From Plebeiibacterium sediminum (GTDB lineage Bacteria; Bacteroidota; Bacteroidia; Bacteroidales; Marinilabiliaceae), in NCBI RefSeq assembly GCF_026013605.1, contig NZ_JAPDPJ010000006.1, positions 86,869-150,868 of the forward strand: a stretch of 64,000 nucleotides of DNA, written 5' to 3'. The notes under the pieces are model-generated. The model ran no database searches. It had not been told where the DNA came from and saw only the letters and a program-made list of their open reading frames with translations. Below are positions 37,404 through 46,765 of this stretch, piece after piece. The position numbers and the translations under genes are program-made. The stretch's first letter is position 1, and each line of letters opens with the position of its first letter.

Positions 37404-38579
37404 ATGAAAAAAATACTATTTTGCTTTATTGTTTTGCTATCTCTAAATGCAAATGCACAGGAAGAACAGAAAATTACAGTTAAGCCATACGGGTTTGTAG
37501 GTTTTGATGTAATGATGGATACTCATGAAAGTGTGACTTCCCGACAAAATCACGTATACTTATATCCAAAAGAAGTAAGTGGAAGCAAGAAATCTTATGA
37601 CTTTGGCGCCGGAATTACCAGGTTTGGTGTTAAAATTAAGAGTCTGGATGCCTTTGGCGCAAAAACTTCAGCCCAAATTGAAGGAGACTTTATGGGTACT
37701 TCAGGAAACGGAAGTGATTTTGTTGTAAGATTAAGGCATGCTTTTATTAATCTGGATTGGGACAAATCAGCATTATTGATTGGTAAAACATGGCATCCAT
37801 TTTTTATTCCGGAGAACTTCCCTGGTATGGTTAACTTTGTAGTTGGAGCTCCTATTCATCCATTGTGTAGAGCACCACAAATCAGATATACTTACAAAGC
37901 AGGACAAGATTTGTCTTTATCATTCATTGCCTTGTCGCAAGCAGATTTTGCAAATTCAGGAGGTGCCAGACAAGTTGAAGAGGCTGACTTCCCGGAAATG
38001 AATTTACAATTAAAATACGGTGCTAAGAAAGACCTATTTGTAGCTGCAACATTTGGTGTTAAAAATCAAAAACCCGTAGCAACAGGAAATACAACAACAA
38101 GCATGCAAGCAAATTTATCATTGCGCTATAAAACGCCTGCACTTACTATTAAAGCAGAAGGTATATATGGTGGTAGCATGACTAATATGGTAATGATTGG
38201 CGGCGTAGCCAGCAAAGCAAACAATGGAGTTGCTGTTGCAGGCGAATACCTTCCTATTTACATCAGCTCATATTGGACAGATATTCATACCAATGGTAAA
38301 AAAGTTCAGATTGGAGCATTTGGTGGTGTAACCAATAACTTAGGAACTAAAGAAGAATCAGTTGTAGCTGAAACTATGTTTACAAGAGGTTCTGATATTG
38401 AAAAAGTAATAGCTTTTGCTCCTCGTGTTGTATTTATTTCTGGTAAAATGACCGTTGGATTAGAATTACTCCATACTATTGCATCTTATGGAAGTGACTT
38501 TACAAGCAAATCAAAACCTACAGATACAAAGGATTATTCTAACAACAGAATTACTCTTGGTGTCAGATATAATTTTTAA
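37404..38579 (+). CDS. outer-membrane beta-barrel (porin-like) protein
   Basis: A 391-residue exported protein (signal peptide ending LNANAQ) with alternating beta-strand pattern over its whole length and the terminal aromatic residue of outer-membrane barrels (TLGVRYNF). The segment GFVGFDVMMDTH near the N-terminus, the strand LRHAFINLDWDKSALLIGKTWHP (landmarks: LRHAFINLDW, LIGKTWHPF) and the loop with PIHPLCRAPQIRY resemble DcaP-like/trimeric porins of Bacteroidota, but I am not sure of the family. The transport role is inferred. It is divergent from ccsBA; TACCTTTG at 37274-37281 could be its -7 element. A strong terminator follows. Confidence 0.75.
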   Translation: MKKILFCFIVLLSLNANAQEEQKITVKPYGFVGFDVMMDTHESVTSRQNHVYLYPKEVSGSKKSYDFGAGITRFGVKIKSLDAFGAKTSAQIEGDFMGTSGNGSDFVVRLRHAFINLDWDKSALLIGKTWHPFFIPENFPGMVNFVVGAPIHPLCRAPQIRYTYKAGQDLSLSFIALSQADFANSGGARQVEEADFPEMNLQLKYGAKKDLFVAATFGVKNQKPVATGNTTTSMQANLSLRYKTPALTIKAEGIYGGSMTNMVMIGGVASKANNGVAVAGEYLPIYISSYWTDIHTNGKKVQIGAFGGVTNNLGTKEESVVAETMFTRGSDIEKVIAFAPRVVFISGKMTVGLELLHTIASYGSDFTSKSKPTDTKDYSNNRITLGVRYNF

Positions 38580-38604
38580 AAAATTATAGAAAGATATAAA
38601 TTTG

Positions 38605-38635
38605 ATGCCTGCAAAATATTGCAGGCATTTTTTTT
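38605..38635 (+). terminator. intrinsic terminator after the barrel-protein gene
   Basis: ATGCCTGC (38605-38612) pairs with GCAGGCAT (38621-38628), followed by eight T. Confidence 0.9.
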
Positions 38636-38846
38636 GAACAAAAAGGAATTACAATACGTCTTGTTTTAATGAAAGATGAAGCAGCCCTCTGAATTAGACC
38701 AGATGGAAATAAAGCTTCATCAGAATAATAAAAAAGATTAAACAGAAACAAGACATGAGAATCATTAGATCGACGAAATAAAAATATTCATACAAATGTA
38801 TGATTGTTTTTTCGGCGGGTTCCATGTGGCAATTGAAAGAAAAAAT

Positions 38847-39011
38847 ATGAAAAAGAAACTTGGTATTGTTGCAGCTATTTGTATTGTTTTAGGATTTGGG
38901 ATGATTCACGGATCCTATCCTAATGCAGAAATCTACGGAGGAAGTTTAATCGGATTAGGCAGCCTGTATCTGCTTTTTGCACTATATAATTCTGGTAAAA
39001 AAAAGGAATAA
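38847..39011 (+). CDS. small two-helix membrane protein
   Basis: From ATG 38847 the product has 54 residues: a basic start (MKKKLG), a hydrophobic helix (IVAAICIVLGFGMI), a short polar loop and a second helix (GGSLIGLGSLYLLFALY), ending with a lysine-rich tail. The frame is open upstream to ATG 38796, but that would put 17 unlikely residues before the basic start. No family recognised. It ends 6 bp before the DUF4268 gene, so both are probably one operon. Confidence 0.65.
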   Translation: MKKKLGIVAAICIVLGFGMIHGSYPNAEIYGGSLIGLGSLYLLFALYNSGKKKE

Positions 39012-39017
39012 AGCACT

Positions 39018-39485
39018 ATGTATTCAAAAGAAGAAAAAAAAGAATTAGTACTTGAATTTTGGAGAAAACTTGGAAATCGCACCAGAAAGCTTCCCGGTCA
39101 AAGAGGACGCGTAAAAGATTGGATTGGAGAAAAAACCGGAGTTAAGGGTGTTGATCTTAGATTTGATGTTGGCAGAGAAAAAATTGCAGTTGCTCTTGAG
39201 ATCAACATTAAATATGAATCAAGAAGATTTATGATTTATGAAAAACTAGAAGCAACGAAAAAGATATTTGAAAATGAATTTGGTGAACCCTTAATCTGGG
39301 ACTTTGCCTATGAAAAAGAACATGGTGAAGAAGTTTGTCGTGTATACAAAGAAATGAAAGGTGATTACCTGGTTCCAGCTCAATGGCCTGAAATTTTCAG
39401 TTTTATGATCGACAAGATGGTCAGAATGGAAAGAGCTTTCCTTGAGGTTCAGGATTTCTTAAAATATGATGAATTAGGACAGTAA
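39018..39485 (+). CDS. DUF4268 domain protein
   Basis: A 155-residue soluble protein that matches the DUF4268 family in aspect: EFWRKLGNRTRKLPGQRG at the start, LRFDVGREKIAVALEI in the centre and WPEIFSFMIDKMVRMERAF at the end. The domain is often found at the C-terminus of DUF4268/endonuclease-like proteins in defence or DNA-repair settings; here it is free-standing and no partner is near, and its function is unknown. It follows the small membrane protein gene by 6 bp and converges with ppc across a repeat-like sequence. Confidence 0.75.
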   Translation: MYSKEEKKELVLEFWRKLGNRTRKLPGQRGRVKDWIGEKTGVKGVDLRFDVGREKIAVALEINIKYESRRFMIYEKLEATKKIFENEFGEPLIWDFAYEKEHGEEVCRVYKEMKGDYLVPAQWPEIFSFMIDKMVRMERAFLEVQDFLKYDELGQ

Positions 39486-39487
39486 AT

Positions 39488-39562
39488 AGTCTTCTCAGTA
39501 CTCAGTCTACAGTTCCCAGTTATTAAACCTGAAGACTGAAGACTAGAGACTGAATACTTAAT
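39488..39562. repeat. degenerate inverted/direct repeat between DUF4268 and ppc genes
   Basis: The gap is made of words like AGTCTTC, CAGTCT and GAAGACT: AGTCTTC at 39488 faces two direct copies GAAGACT at 39531 and 39538. It looks like one of the short intergenic palindromic repeats seen at gene ends in many genomes and could serve as a bidirectional terminator. Confidence 0.45.
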
Positions 39563-39567
39563 ACTTT

Positions 39568-42138
39568 TTATGCTGAATTACGACTCGCATTAATATTACC
39601 AAACATAGCCCTGATAACCATTTTTTCAAATACATCAACAGGAATATCCTTTCCTTTACCTTGAGCCTCATGTATTTTCATTAAGGCATACTGCTGTATT
39701 ATAAGTAATGGAAGTACAATCTTTTCACGTAATCGAATACTTTGCTGACTTCTTGGATTATCATCCAGTAGATCTGGCATACCTGAAACTTTCAGAACCA
39801 TTTCTTTAGTTAAAAGAAACTCATGGTAAATGATTTTCCAAAACGCTCCAAATTTTTCATGTTTCTCTAAATAACGAGTTAACTCAAAACTTGTTTTACT
39901 CATACTCTGCATACTATTAGAAAGCAAAGTTTTAAAGAAAATAGAGTTTTTATATAAATCAACACAAGCCTGCAAATTACCTTTTTCTTCCTGCTCCTTT
40001 AATGCCGATCCCAGACCATAAAAACCCGGAACATTTTGCTTCAACTGACTCCAGGCTCCAACAAAAGGAATAGCTCTTAAATCTTCAAAATTAATTTTAT
40101 CACCACCACCTCTTTTACTAGGCCTACTACCAATATTTGCTTTACCGTAATATTTCAATGTACTTATTTCTTCCAAATAAGGAACAAACAAAGGATGTTC
40201 TTTTAGTGACAAATACTTTTTGTAACTTGACTCAGCCATTTCAGCAATAAATTCATGCTGATAAGAATCCATCTGATTTTGCGGCTTACTATAAAGTCTG
40301 TTTGATAACCCAGCTGTTAAAAGGTAGCCCAGGTTATGCGCAGCAGCTTCTTTAATACCATAATGCGAACTAATTGTTTGTCCTTGAACTGTCATTTGAA
40401 TTTGACGACTTTCGATATTTTTACCCATAGCTGCATAAAAGCGATGTGCATTACCACCCCCTCGTGCCGGAGGTCCTCCTCGTCCATCGAAAAACACCAC
40501 CTCAACATCACTCTCTCTGGACTTAAGTGTAATATCTTCTTTAGCAGAAAATATTGCCCAGTTAGCCATCAAATATCCACCATCCTTTGTTCCATCAGAG
40601 AATCCCAACATAACAGTTTGTCTGTCGCCTCTATTTTTAAGATGTTTACGATAAGTTGGATTTGTATATAGTGTTTGCATGGCCTCCCCAGCATATTTTA
40701 AGTCATCAATGGTCTCAAACAAAGGAACAATATCAACAGTTAACTCGTCATAGCCCCAACCACAGATTCTAAACATTGCTAAAACACGCGCTACATCAAC
40801 AGGTCCTCTACAGTTACTGATAATATATCGATGCGCTCCTCTTTGTCCATTTGCCTTCTGAATGTCTTTGATAACACCATAAGATGCTACTGTATCTTTT
40901 ACCACCTCATCTTCAAACACATTAGGATCAGCAACACCTTTAGCATTCATCAATAACTGAATCTGTTCCGCATCACCCATCTCAAAAATTCCGGCAGGTA
41001 AAATATCAGGGTAAGCCTTAATCACTTCTTTTAATGCTTTTGCAATAATTCTGCTATCCTGACGAATATCAATACTTGCCATATAGAAGCCAAAATTATT
41101 TACCTTACGTTTCAGCGACTGTACTTTCTCAACAAAAAGGCCCTGATGCTTTTCGATAATTAAGGATTCTACCTCATCAATTCTTTTGATAAACTCATTT
41201 AAGTCAACATTTGCCTTTCCTGTAGCATTTTCAAGTTCTGCTTTAAGCATACTTTCTATCTCAACAACCTTATCATGTACTCCGGCAAAAGTTATACGTC
41301 TTTTAAGCTCTTTTACATCTCTGAAATAACAGTTTGTAACCGTATTTCTTAAACGAGCTGCAACCTGTTTGGTTGTATCTACAGTCACAAATGGATTACC
41401 ATCTCTATCTCCACCTGGCCAAAACCCTAATGATACAAACTCGTTATTTTGCTCCAAAGAATCTTTATAATCTTCTGCTGTTTTGTCTAAAATCTGTCCT
41501 ATTGCAGGATAAAAAGTATCGCGCAAATAAAAGGTCAGACGATTGGCTTCATCTAGAGGTGTTGGTTTTTGCTTTTGAAAAAATGGTGTTTTACCTAACT
41601 GCCCTAATAAATCACGAATTACAGCTACTTCACCTTTTTTAATAGCCTCCATTAAATCCGTAATAATACCTAACACCTGAGAAGGATAGAATTGTGTTGG
41701 GTGAGCTGTAAGCACCACTCTTACACCAAATTCTTTAATGACTTCTGCCATTTCAGCCATTAAATTTTCCTTTTTAACCCTATCACTTATTGACGCATAA
41801 GAATTTTCACCATTAATTCTGTGTATTTTACTATAAGCAGCATCCTCTAAAGCATCAATCAATACAATTTGTCGTTCGATATATTGTATTACTTTAAATA
41901 GAAAATCATTCTGCTCATCTTCTGACAAATCTGCCTGATGATGTGCAAAAAACTTTTTAATGATGGTAATAGGATCTTCACCATTTTGCAATCCTTGTGT
42001 TGAAGATTGATATAGTAATGGAATTAAATTCCCAGCTTTTTCAACTGCCTCAAGCTGTAAGGATAAAAAGAGACTATTGTAGAGTTGATATTTTAACTCT
42101 ATTTCCTCTTGATAAGATTTTACAATTTGACTGTTCAT
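39568..42138 (-). CDS. ppc: phosphoenolpyruvate carboxylase
   Basis: An 856-residue enzyme that adds bicarbonate to phosphoenolpyruvate to give oxaloacetate, feeding the TCA cycle or, in a fermenter, the route to succinate through the sdh/frd genes of this window. The two signature sites are clear: VVLTAHPTQ with catalytic His 146, and FDGRGGPPARGGG; also GFWPGGDRDGNPFV, VMLGFSDGTKDGG and ANIGSRPSKR. The C-terminus is NASRNSA, where most enzymes of the family end in RNTG; the tail is near the active site, so this small change deserves a note. It is monocistronic. Confidence 0.96.
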   Translation of the reverse strand: MNSQIVKSYQEEIELKYQLYNSLFLSLQLEAVEKAGNLIPLLYQSSTQGLQNGEDPITIIKKFFAHHQADLSEDEQNDFLFKVIQYIERQIVLIDALEDAAYSKIHRINGENSYASISDRVKKENLMAEMAEVIKEFGVRVVLTAHPTQFYPSQVLGIITDLMEAIKKGEVAVIRDLLGQLGKTPFFQKQKPTPLDEANRLTFYLRDTFYPAIGQILDKTAEDYKDSLEQNNEFVSLGFWPGGDRDGNPFVTVDTTKQVAARLRNTVTNCYFRDVKELKRRITFAGVHDKVVEIESMLKAELENATGKANVDLNEFIKRIDEVESLIIEKHQGLFVEKVQSLKRKVNNFGFYMASIDIRQDSRIIAKALKEVIKAYPDILPAGIFEMGDAEQIQLLMNAKGVADPNVFEDEVVKDTVASYGVIKDIQKANGQRGAHRYIISNCRGPVDVARVLAMFRICGWGYDELTVDIVPLFETIDDLKYAGEAMQTLYTNPTYRKHLKNRGDRQTVMLGFSDGTKDGGYLMANWAIFSAKEDITLKSRESDVEVVFFDGRGGPPARGGGNAHRFYAAMGKNIESRQIQMTVQGQTISSHYGIKEAAAHNLGYLLTAGLSNRLYSKPQNQMDSYQHEFIAEMAESSYKKYLSLKEHPLFVPYLEEISTLKYYGKANIGSRPSKRGGGDKINFEDLRAIPFVGAWSQLKQNVPGFYGLGSALKEQEEKGNLQACVDLYKNSIFFKTLLSNSMQSMSKTSFELTRYLEKHEKFGAFWKIIYHEFLLTKEMVLKVSGMPDLLDDNPRSQQSIRLREKIVLPLLIIQQYALMKIHEAQGKGKDIPVDVFEKMVIRAMFGNINASRNSA

Positions 42139-42257
42139 ATTTTACGTATAAATGTAAATTTATTTCAACATCCAGACTTTAAAAATCTGATTCATCAGAT
42201 AAGTTAATCTTTCAATTGCAAATACTCCTACAAATTATTAAATATCATTGTACATCA

Positions 42258-42290
42258 CAAAAAAGGGCGCCTCTTAAGCACCCTTTCTGT
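42258..42290 (-). terminator. intrinsic terminator of glnS
   Basis: AAAGGGCGC (42262-42270) pairs with the GCACCCTTT at 42278-42286 with one mismatch, and an A run at 42258-42264 gives the T run on the minus strand. It is 20-50 bp after the glnS stop. Confidence 0.6.
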
Positions 42291-42309
42291 ACAATTTATA
42301 TAAAGATAC

Positions 42310-44016
42310 TTACTTTTTCTTTGACCAACTGTCTTTAAGAGCAACAGTTCTGTTGAAAATAAGTTTATCCGAAGTAGAATCTTTATCTACACAAAAGTAC
42401 CCAACTCGTTGAAACTGAAATTGATCCAAAGGTTTTGCATCTTTTAATGATGGCTCAACTTTTGCCGTTACTATTTTTAAAGAATCCGGATTAATAAAAT
42501 CCAGGTGATCCGCATCTTTTTGTGAAGATGGAGCCTCATGATTATATAATCTGTCATACATTCTTACTTCTGCATCCACAGCATGCTCTACTGATACCCA
42601 ATGCAGAATTCCTTTGATTTTACGAGTTACTGTTGTTGCACCTGATTTTGTTTCAGGATCATAAGTACAGTAAATTCCTTCGATTTCACCTGTTTCTGCA
42701 TTTTTCTTAAAATCCGTACAAGTGACAGCATAAGCTCCTTTTAAACGAACTTCACGACCTGGTCCTAAGCGGAAAAACTTCTTTGGAGCATCTTCCATAA
42801 AATCATCCCTCTCAATATAAACCTCGCGAGAAAATGGAAGCTGTCTGCTACCTTTTGATTCATCTTCAGGATTATTAATTACGTCTACCATTTCAACCTG
42901 ACCTTCAGGGTAATTGGTGATAATCAATTTAACAGGATCAACCACTGCATTTACACGAGAAGCCTTTTTATTTAGATCCTCACGAATACAGCTTTCTAAT
43001 AATGCCACATCAATGACGCCGTCTCTACGTGCTACGCCAACCTTATCTGCAAAATTACGGATTGACTCTGGCGTATACCCTCTGCGTCGAAGACCCGAAA
43101 CCGTTGGCATACGCGGATCATCCCAACCTGCCACTATTCCTTTTTGAACCAGCTCAAGTAATTTACGTTTGCTCATTACGGTGTAGTTCAGGTTTAAGCG
43201 AGCAAATTCAATCTGACGCGTTCTTCTTTCAGGAACTGGCTCTCCATCTAAAATCTGATCTAAAAACCAGTTGTATAAAGGACGATGTACTTCAAATTCC
43301 AGTGTACAGATGGAATGTGTTATTCCTTCGATAAAATCTTCTTGTCCATGTGCAAAGTCATACATTGGATAAATACACCATTTATCTCCGATACGGTGGT
43401 GCGACTGATGGATAATACGATACATCAAAGGATCGCGCATGTGCATGTTTGAAGAAGCCATATCTATTTTTGCACGAAGTACTTTTTCGCCTGCTGCAAA
43501 TTCACCTTTCTTCATTCTCTCAAATAAATCAAGGTTCTCCTCAACACTTCTATTTCTGAAAGGACTTTCAGTCCCGGGTTCTGTAGGCGTACCTTTTTGA
43601 GCAGCAATTTTTTCAGCACTTTGATCATCTACATAAGCCTTTCCATTTTTAATTAATTTCACGGCCCACTCATAAAGTTGATCAAAATAATCAGAGGCAA
43701 ACTTAACTTCACCTTCCCAATTAAAACCCAACCACTTTACATCTTCCTGAATACTATCTACATACTCAACATCCTCTTTCACCGGATTTGTATCATCAAA
43801 TCTAAGATTACATCCACCTCCGTATTTCTGTGCCAAACTAAAATTTAAACATATAGACTTGGCATGTCCTATGTGTAAGTATCCATTAGGTTCAGGAGGG
43901 AATCTGGTTAATACAGCTCCTCCATTTTTATTTTCAGCTAAATCTTTATCTATCTCTTGATGAATAAAGTTTGTTTTTACCGTTTCAGGCGCATTTTCAT
44001 GATTGTCTTTGCTCAT
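42310..44016 (-). CDS. glnS: glutaminyl-tRNA synthetase
   Basis: A 568-residue class I aminoacyl-tRNA synthetase that charges tRNA-Gln. [16 protein letters not shown] holds the HIGH motif, VMSKRKL is the KMSKS-type motif, and the glutamine-specific [14 protein letters not shown] stretch and anticodon-binding beta-barrels (after about residue 340) follow. The length fits the bacterial GlnRS. Its presence indicates direct Gln-tRNA formation rather than only the GatCAB route. It is divergent from folB with about 310 bp between the start codons. Confidence 0.96.
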   Translation of the reverse strand: MSKDNHENAPETVKTNFIHQEIDKDLAENKNGGAVLTRFPPEPNGYLHIGHAKSICLNFSLAQKYGGGCNLRFDDTNPVKEDVEYVDSIQEDVKWLGFNWEGEVKFASDYFDQLYEWAVKLIKNGKAYVDDQSAEKIAAQKGTPTEPGTESPFRNRSVEENLDLFERMKKGEFAAGEKVLRAKIDMASSNMHMRDPLMYRIIHQSHHRIGDKWCIYPMYDFAHGQEDFIEGITHSICTLEFEVHRPLYNWFLDQILDGEPVPERRTRQIEFARLNLNYTVMSKRKLLELVQKGIVAGWDDPRMPTVSGLRRRGYTPESIRNFADKVGVARRDGVIDVALLESCIREDLNKKASRVNAVVDPVKLIITNYPEGQVEMVDVINNPEDESKGSRQLPFSREVYIERDDFMEDAPKKFFRLGPGREVRLKGAYAVTCTDFKKNAETGEIEGIYCTYDPETKSGATTVTRKIKGILHWVSVEHAVDAEVRMYDRLYNHEAPSSQKDADHLDFINPDSLKIVTAKVEPSLKDAKPLDQFQFQRVGYFCVDKDSTSDKLIFNRTVALKDSWSKKK

Positions 44017-44040
44017 AGGTACATTTTATTAGATTATTAG

Positions 44041-44080
44041 ATAATAAGACAAAAGACAAAAGACAACAAGCAAGCTTGTT
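44041..44080. repeat. short direct repeat and hairpin upstream of glnS
   Basis: Three copies of AAGAC/AAAAGAC (GACAAAAGACAAAAGAC) run into a perfect hairpin AACAAGC (44065-44071) / GCTTGTT (44074-44080). It lies 25-65 bp upstream of the glnS start codon, in the position of a leader. Confidence 0.45.
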
Positions 44081-44327
44081 ATCTTTACTCTATATATCTA
44101 AACTAATTCACTGATGTAACCTTATAATAACTCAAATGAGTATTACTAAAATTACTATTTTTCAATTTTAACTTGAAACCTACAAAAATAAGTGTTTTGA
44201 ATATACAGAACTACATTTAATATGTTAATATGTTAAAATTTTAATGCCAATTGAAAACATTTTATTGAATCTTTTGTCTTTAATCATTTGTGATATTCAT
44301 AACTTAGCACCTTCAATTTATAAAAGC

Positions 44328-44684
44328 ATGCAAAAAGGAATTATTGAACTTGAGGAGATGGAATTTTACGCCTATCATGGTTGTTTTAAAGAAGAACAAG
44401 TGGTAGGAAATCGGTTTATAGTAAATATTGCCATTAAAGTAGATGTTGAAAAACCGAGCAAAACAGATAATATTCAGGATGCACTGAATTATGTAACGGT
44501 TTATGAACTTACGAAAAAAGAAATTCAAATCAATTCGCATTTGGTTGAACATCTTACAGAAAGAATTTTAACTGCAATACATGAAGAGTTTGATTACGTG
44601 GATTGGGTGAGAGTAAAAGTCTCAAAAATGAATCCTCCTATGGGTGGACAGATGAAAGCGGTTAGTATTACAATGGAGCGATAA
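44328..44684 (+). CDS. folB: dihydroneopterin aldolase
   Basis: A 118-residue folate-pathway enzyme that converts 7,8-dihydroneopterin to 6-hydroxymethyl-dihydropterin and glycolaldehyde. Family features: MEFYAYHGCFKEEQVVGNRF with the active-site Tyr/His region and the substrate Glu, VEKPSKTDNIQDALNY, HLVEHLTERI, and RVKVSKMNPPMGG with the catalytic Lys. ATG 44328 was chosen because the extra 28 residues of the longer frame (from 44244) have no counterpart in the family. Other folate genes are not in the window. Confidence 0.92.
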   Translation: MQKGIIELEEMEFYAYHGCFKEEQVVGNRFIVNIAIKVDVEKPSKTDNIQDALNYVTVYELTKKEIQINSHLVEHLTERILTAIHEEFDYVDWVRVKVSKMNPPMGGQMKAVSITMER

Positions 44685-44888
44685 TAAAGTTTACTGTAAA
44701 AAGTTGAAAGCTTAAAGTGTTTTGAAATAAAGAGCAAAGAGCTTATTATCCGCTATAATTTATGCTCACTAAACAGATGAACAAAAAAGTAAAATAACAA
44801 TACTACTTTTTTATCTAAAGCTAATTAATTGATAATTCAAAAGATAGATTTCAACATCAAATAAACTTTAAATTATTTCCATTTTTAT

Positions 44889-44921
44889 TTTGCTTATAAA
44901 GGATAAAATTACTTATATTTG
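44889..44921 (+). promoter_or_regulatory. promoter of tRNA-Cys
   Basis: TTTG (44889-44892), 21 bp, TATATTTG (44914-44921): an exact match to both Bacteroidota consensus elements. The mature tRNA starts 18 bp further on. This is the clearest promoter in the window and supports the reading of the others. Confidence 0.85.
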
Positions 44922-44938
44922 CAACCCGAAACACAAAC

Positions 44939-45010
44939 GGTTCCTTGGCCGAGTGGCTTAGGCACTGGTCTGCAAAACCAGGTACGGCGGTTCGAATCCG
45001 CCAGGAACCT
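44939..45010 (+). tRNA. tRNA-Cys (GCA)
   Basis: A complete cloverleaf of 72 nt: acceptor GGTTCCT/AGGAACC, discriminator T, D arm with GCCGAGTGGC, anticodon stem CTGGT/ACCAG with loop CTGCAAA, so anticodon GCA for cysteine, and T arm GGCGG TTCGAAT CCGCC. CCA is not encoded. Confidence 0.97.
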
Positions 45011-45014
45011 CACC

Positions 45015-45054
45015 AAAGCTCCCGATTTTCATTAGAGAATCGGGAGCTTTTTTT
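45015..45054 (+). terminator. intrinsic terminator of tRNA-Cys
   Basis: AAAGCTCCCGATT (45015-45027) pairs perfectly with AATCGGGAGCTTT (45038-45050), followed by a T run. It starts five bases after the tRNA. Confidence 0.95.
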
Positions 45055-45187
45055 GCTTTACACTGAAAAGTTAGTTTTAGCCCACACCATAGGGTATAGC
45101 CCCAATTTTTTCACTATATTATAAGGTGAACACAGGAGTTAGTATAATTCGAACAACATTTGAATCAAATATTTAGAGCTAATAAAA

Positions 45188-45382
45188 ATGGACGGAAGAG
45201 AAAGAAAGAACATTAAGAAAGGGACAAAAGTGGCAATCCTTATGAAACAAGATGAGCGCTCAGGAAATTTAACACACGGAGTTGTACAAGACGTTATTAC
45301 TGAACAACCATTTCACCTGAAAGGTATTGAGTGCAAACTAAAAACCGGACAAGTTGGTCGTGTAAAGCTGATTAAACTGTAA
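45188..45382 (+). CDS. ywbE: YwbE family protein
   Basis: A 64-residue protein of the YwbE (DUF2196) family, with the full family pattern: DGRERKNIKKGTKVAILMKQD at the start (landmarks RKNIKKG and VAILMKQD), GNLTHGVVQDVIT in the centre and a C-terminal LKTGQVGRVKLI. The fold is probably a small beta-barrel of the KOW/SH3 kind, which suggests nucleic-acid or protein binding, but the role is unknown in all organisms as far as I know. It is monocistronic, between tRNA-Cys and a convergent MFS gene. Confidence 0.9.
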   Translation: MDGRERKNIKKGTKVAILMKQDERSGNLTHGVVQDVITEQPFHLKGIECKLKTGQVGRVKLIKL

Positions 45383-45405
45383 TTATTACAACCATATATT
45401 TCAAG

Positions 45406-45439
45406 GCTCTCATCTAACATTTAGGTGAGAGCTTTTTTT
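45406..45439 (+). terminator. intrinsic terminator of ywbE
   Basis: GCTCTCATCTAA (45406-45417) pairs with TTAGGTGAGAGC (45421-45432, one G-U pair) and a run of seven T follows. Confidence 0.9.
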
Positions 45440-45451
45440 ATTTTATCTCAA

Positions 45452-46627
45452 TTACTTATTTCTGGTTTTTAAACCTAACACAAAAGGTATTGCACATAAA
45501 GCTAATACTGATGAAATTAAATAAGTTGTTTCCAACCCCAACCAGTCTCCCAGAGCTCCTGCAAAAAATACAGCTACCGCAGATGAAACAAAACTAACTG
45601 TCATATAAATACTATTCATAAACACAGGAAAATCATTAGATCTATCCTGAACTAAAGCAATTAAAACAGGTCCGGGAGCAAACACAAAAAATCCCAGCAA
45701 TATCAAAAACACAAAAGAAAGATAACCTGTTGAATAAATAAACAGAAACATCATTAGCGGAGAAACAATACTAATCACCAAAAGTGTAGCCTTACGACCT
45801 ATCTTATCTGATATACTCCCGGAAAATATAGTACCTAAAGCTCCTGCCAGTTGAAAAACAGCTAATGCGGAATTGGCAAACCACAAACTCTCTCCTTTAT
45901 CTGCATAATAATAGGTTGGCAAAAACGCTGTTAAACCCGATTTCATAATAGCTCTGAATAAGGTTATCCCTATTACCAACAAAAAGAAAGGGATGTATTT
46001 CTTAGTTGACTGAAGTACATTTTTATTCTCAGCAGCTTTCTTTTTTATATCATCAGATATTTTGATATCCTTTAATTTAAAATACAAAATAAATGAAGCA
46101 AGCAATCCCAAAGGAATCAAACGCCATGTTCCTTCAAGTCCCCAATAAGAAACAGAAGCAGTAATTATTAAAGGTCCGGCAGTTCTGGCTAATTCACCTC
46201 CAAACATAAAATAACTCATCCCTCTTCCAACCTTATTTCCAGATAAACGTCTTACCATTGTAGGAGCAGGCACATGAAATATCCCACTACTTATTCCCAT
46301 GGTGAAAAGCAAAATAGAGATAATAGTAAATGAAGGTGCTGCACCTAATAAACTCATTACAGTTGCTGTAATTGCAGGTGTAACAATAATAAAATAACGC
46401 GCAGCTGTTTTTTCTGCGATGATTCCAATAAAAGGATTAAGAAACCAGGGAATTCGCATGATTAAATCCCAGAGTGAGGCTAAGGTGAGTGAAATACCTA
46501 ACTTTTCAATTAAGAGTGGCCGTAAAGGAGCCAGGAAAGAAGAGTAAATGTCATGCAACATATGTGTTGCTGCAACAATAATTACATTACCTGTTTGAAA
46601 CCTTTTACTTACCACTTCCTTATTCAT
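45452..46627 (-). CDS. MFS transporter, Fsr-like
   Basis: A 391-residue inner-membrane transporter of the major facilitator superfamily with about twelve helices in two halves. The start (HMLHDIYSSFLAPLRPLL) and the loop GSISDKIGRKATLL between helices of the second half are typical; the former resembles the fosmidomycin-resistance (Fsr) branch. The loop in the first half, the usual place of the GxxxDRxGRR motif, is degenerate (GIIAEKTAARY). The substrate is unknown and the Fsr link is a guess. It is 138 bp downstream of marC on the same strand. Confidence 0.85.
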   Translation of the reverse strand: MNKEVVSKRFQTGNVIIVAATHMLHDIYSSFLAPLRPLLIEKLGISLTLASLWDLIMRIPWFLNPFIGIIAEKTAARYFIIVTPAITATVMSLLGAAPSFTIISILLFTMGISSGIFHVPAPTMVRRLSGNKVGRGMSYFMFGGELARTAGPLIITASVSYWGLEGTWRLIPLGLLASFILYFKLKDIKISDDIKKKAAENKNVLQSTKKYIPFFLLVIGITLFRAIMKSGLTAFLPTYYYADKGESLWFANSALAVFQLAGALGTIFSGSISDKIGRKATLLVISIVSPLMMFLFIYSTGYLSFVFLILLGFFVFAPGPVLIALVQDRSNDFPVFMNSIYMTVSFVSSAVAVFFAGALGDWLGLETTYLISSVLALCAIPFVLGLKTRNK

Positions 46628-46765
46628 GCAGTATTAATTTTAAAAACAATTATTTGGGATCATAATTCTTCTAAGAACTAAATTGATACACAAAGATAAG
46701 TCAATAGAATCAATGCCCTACAAATAGGCTGGCAAATACATCCTTGATTTTTATTAAGATTATTA

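Noticed and set aside
39018..39485. DUF4268 protein as part of a defence system
   Set aside because: The domain does occur with nucleases, but here it stands with only a small membrane protein and housekeeping genes, so no system can be supported.
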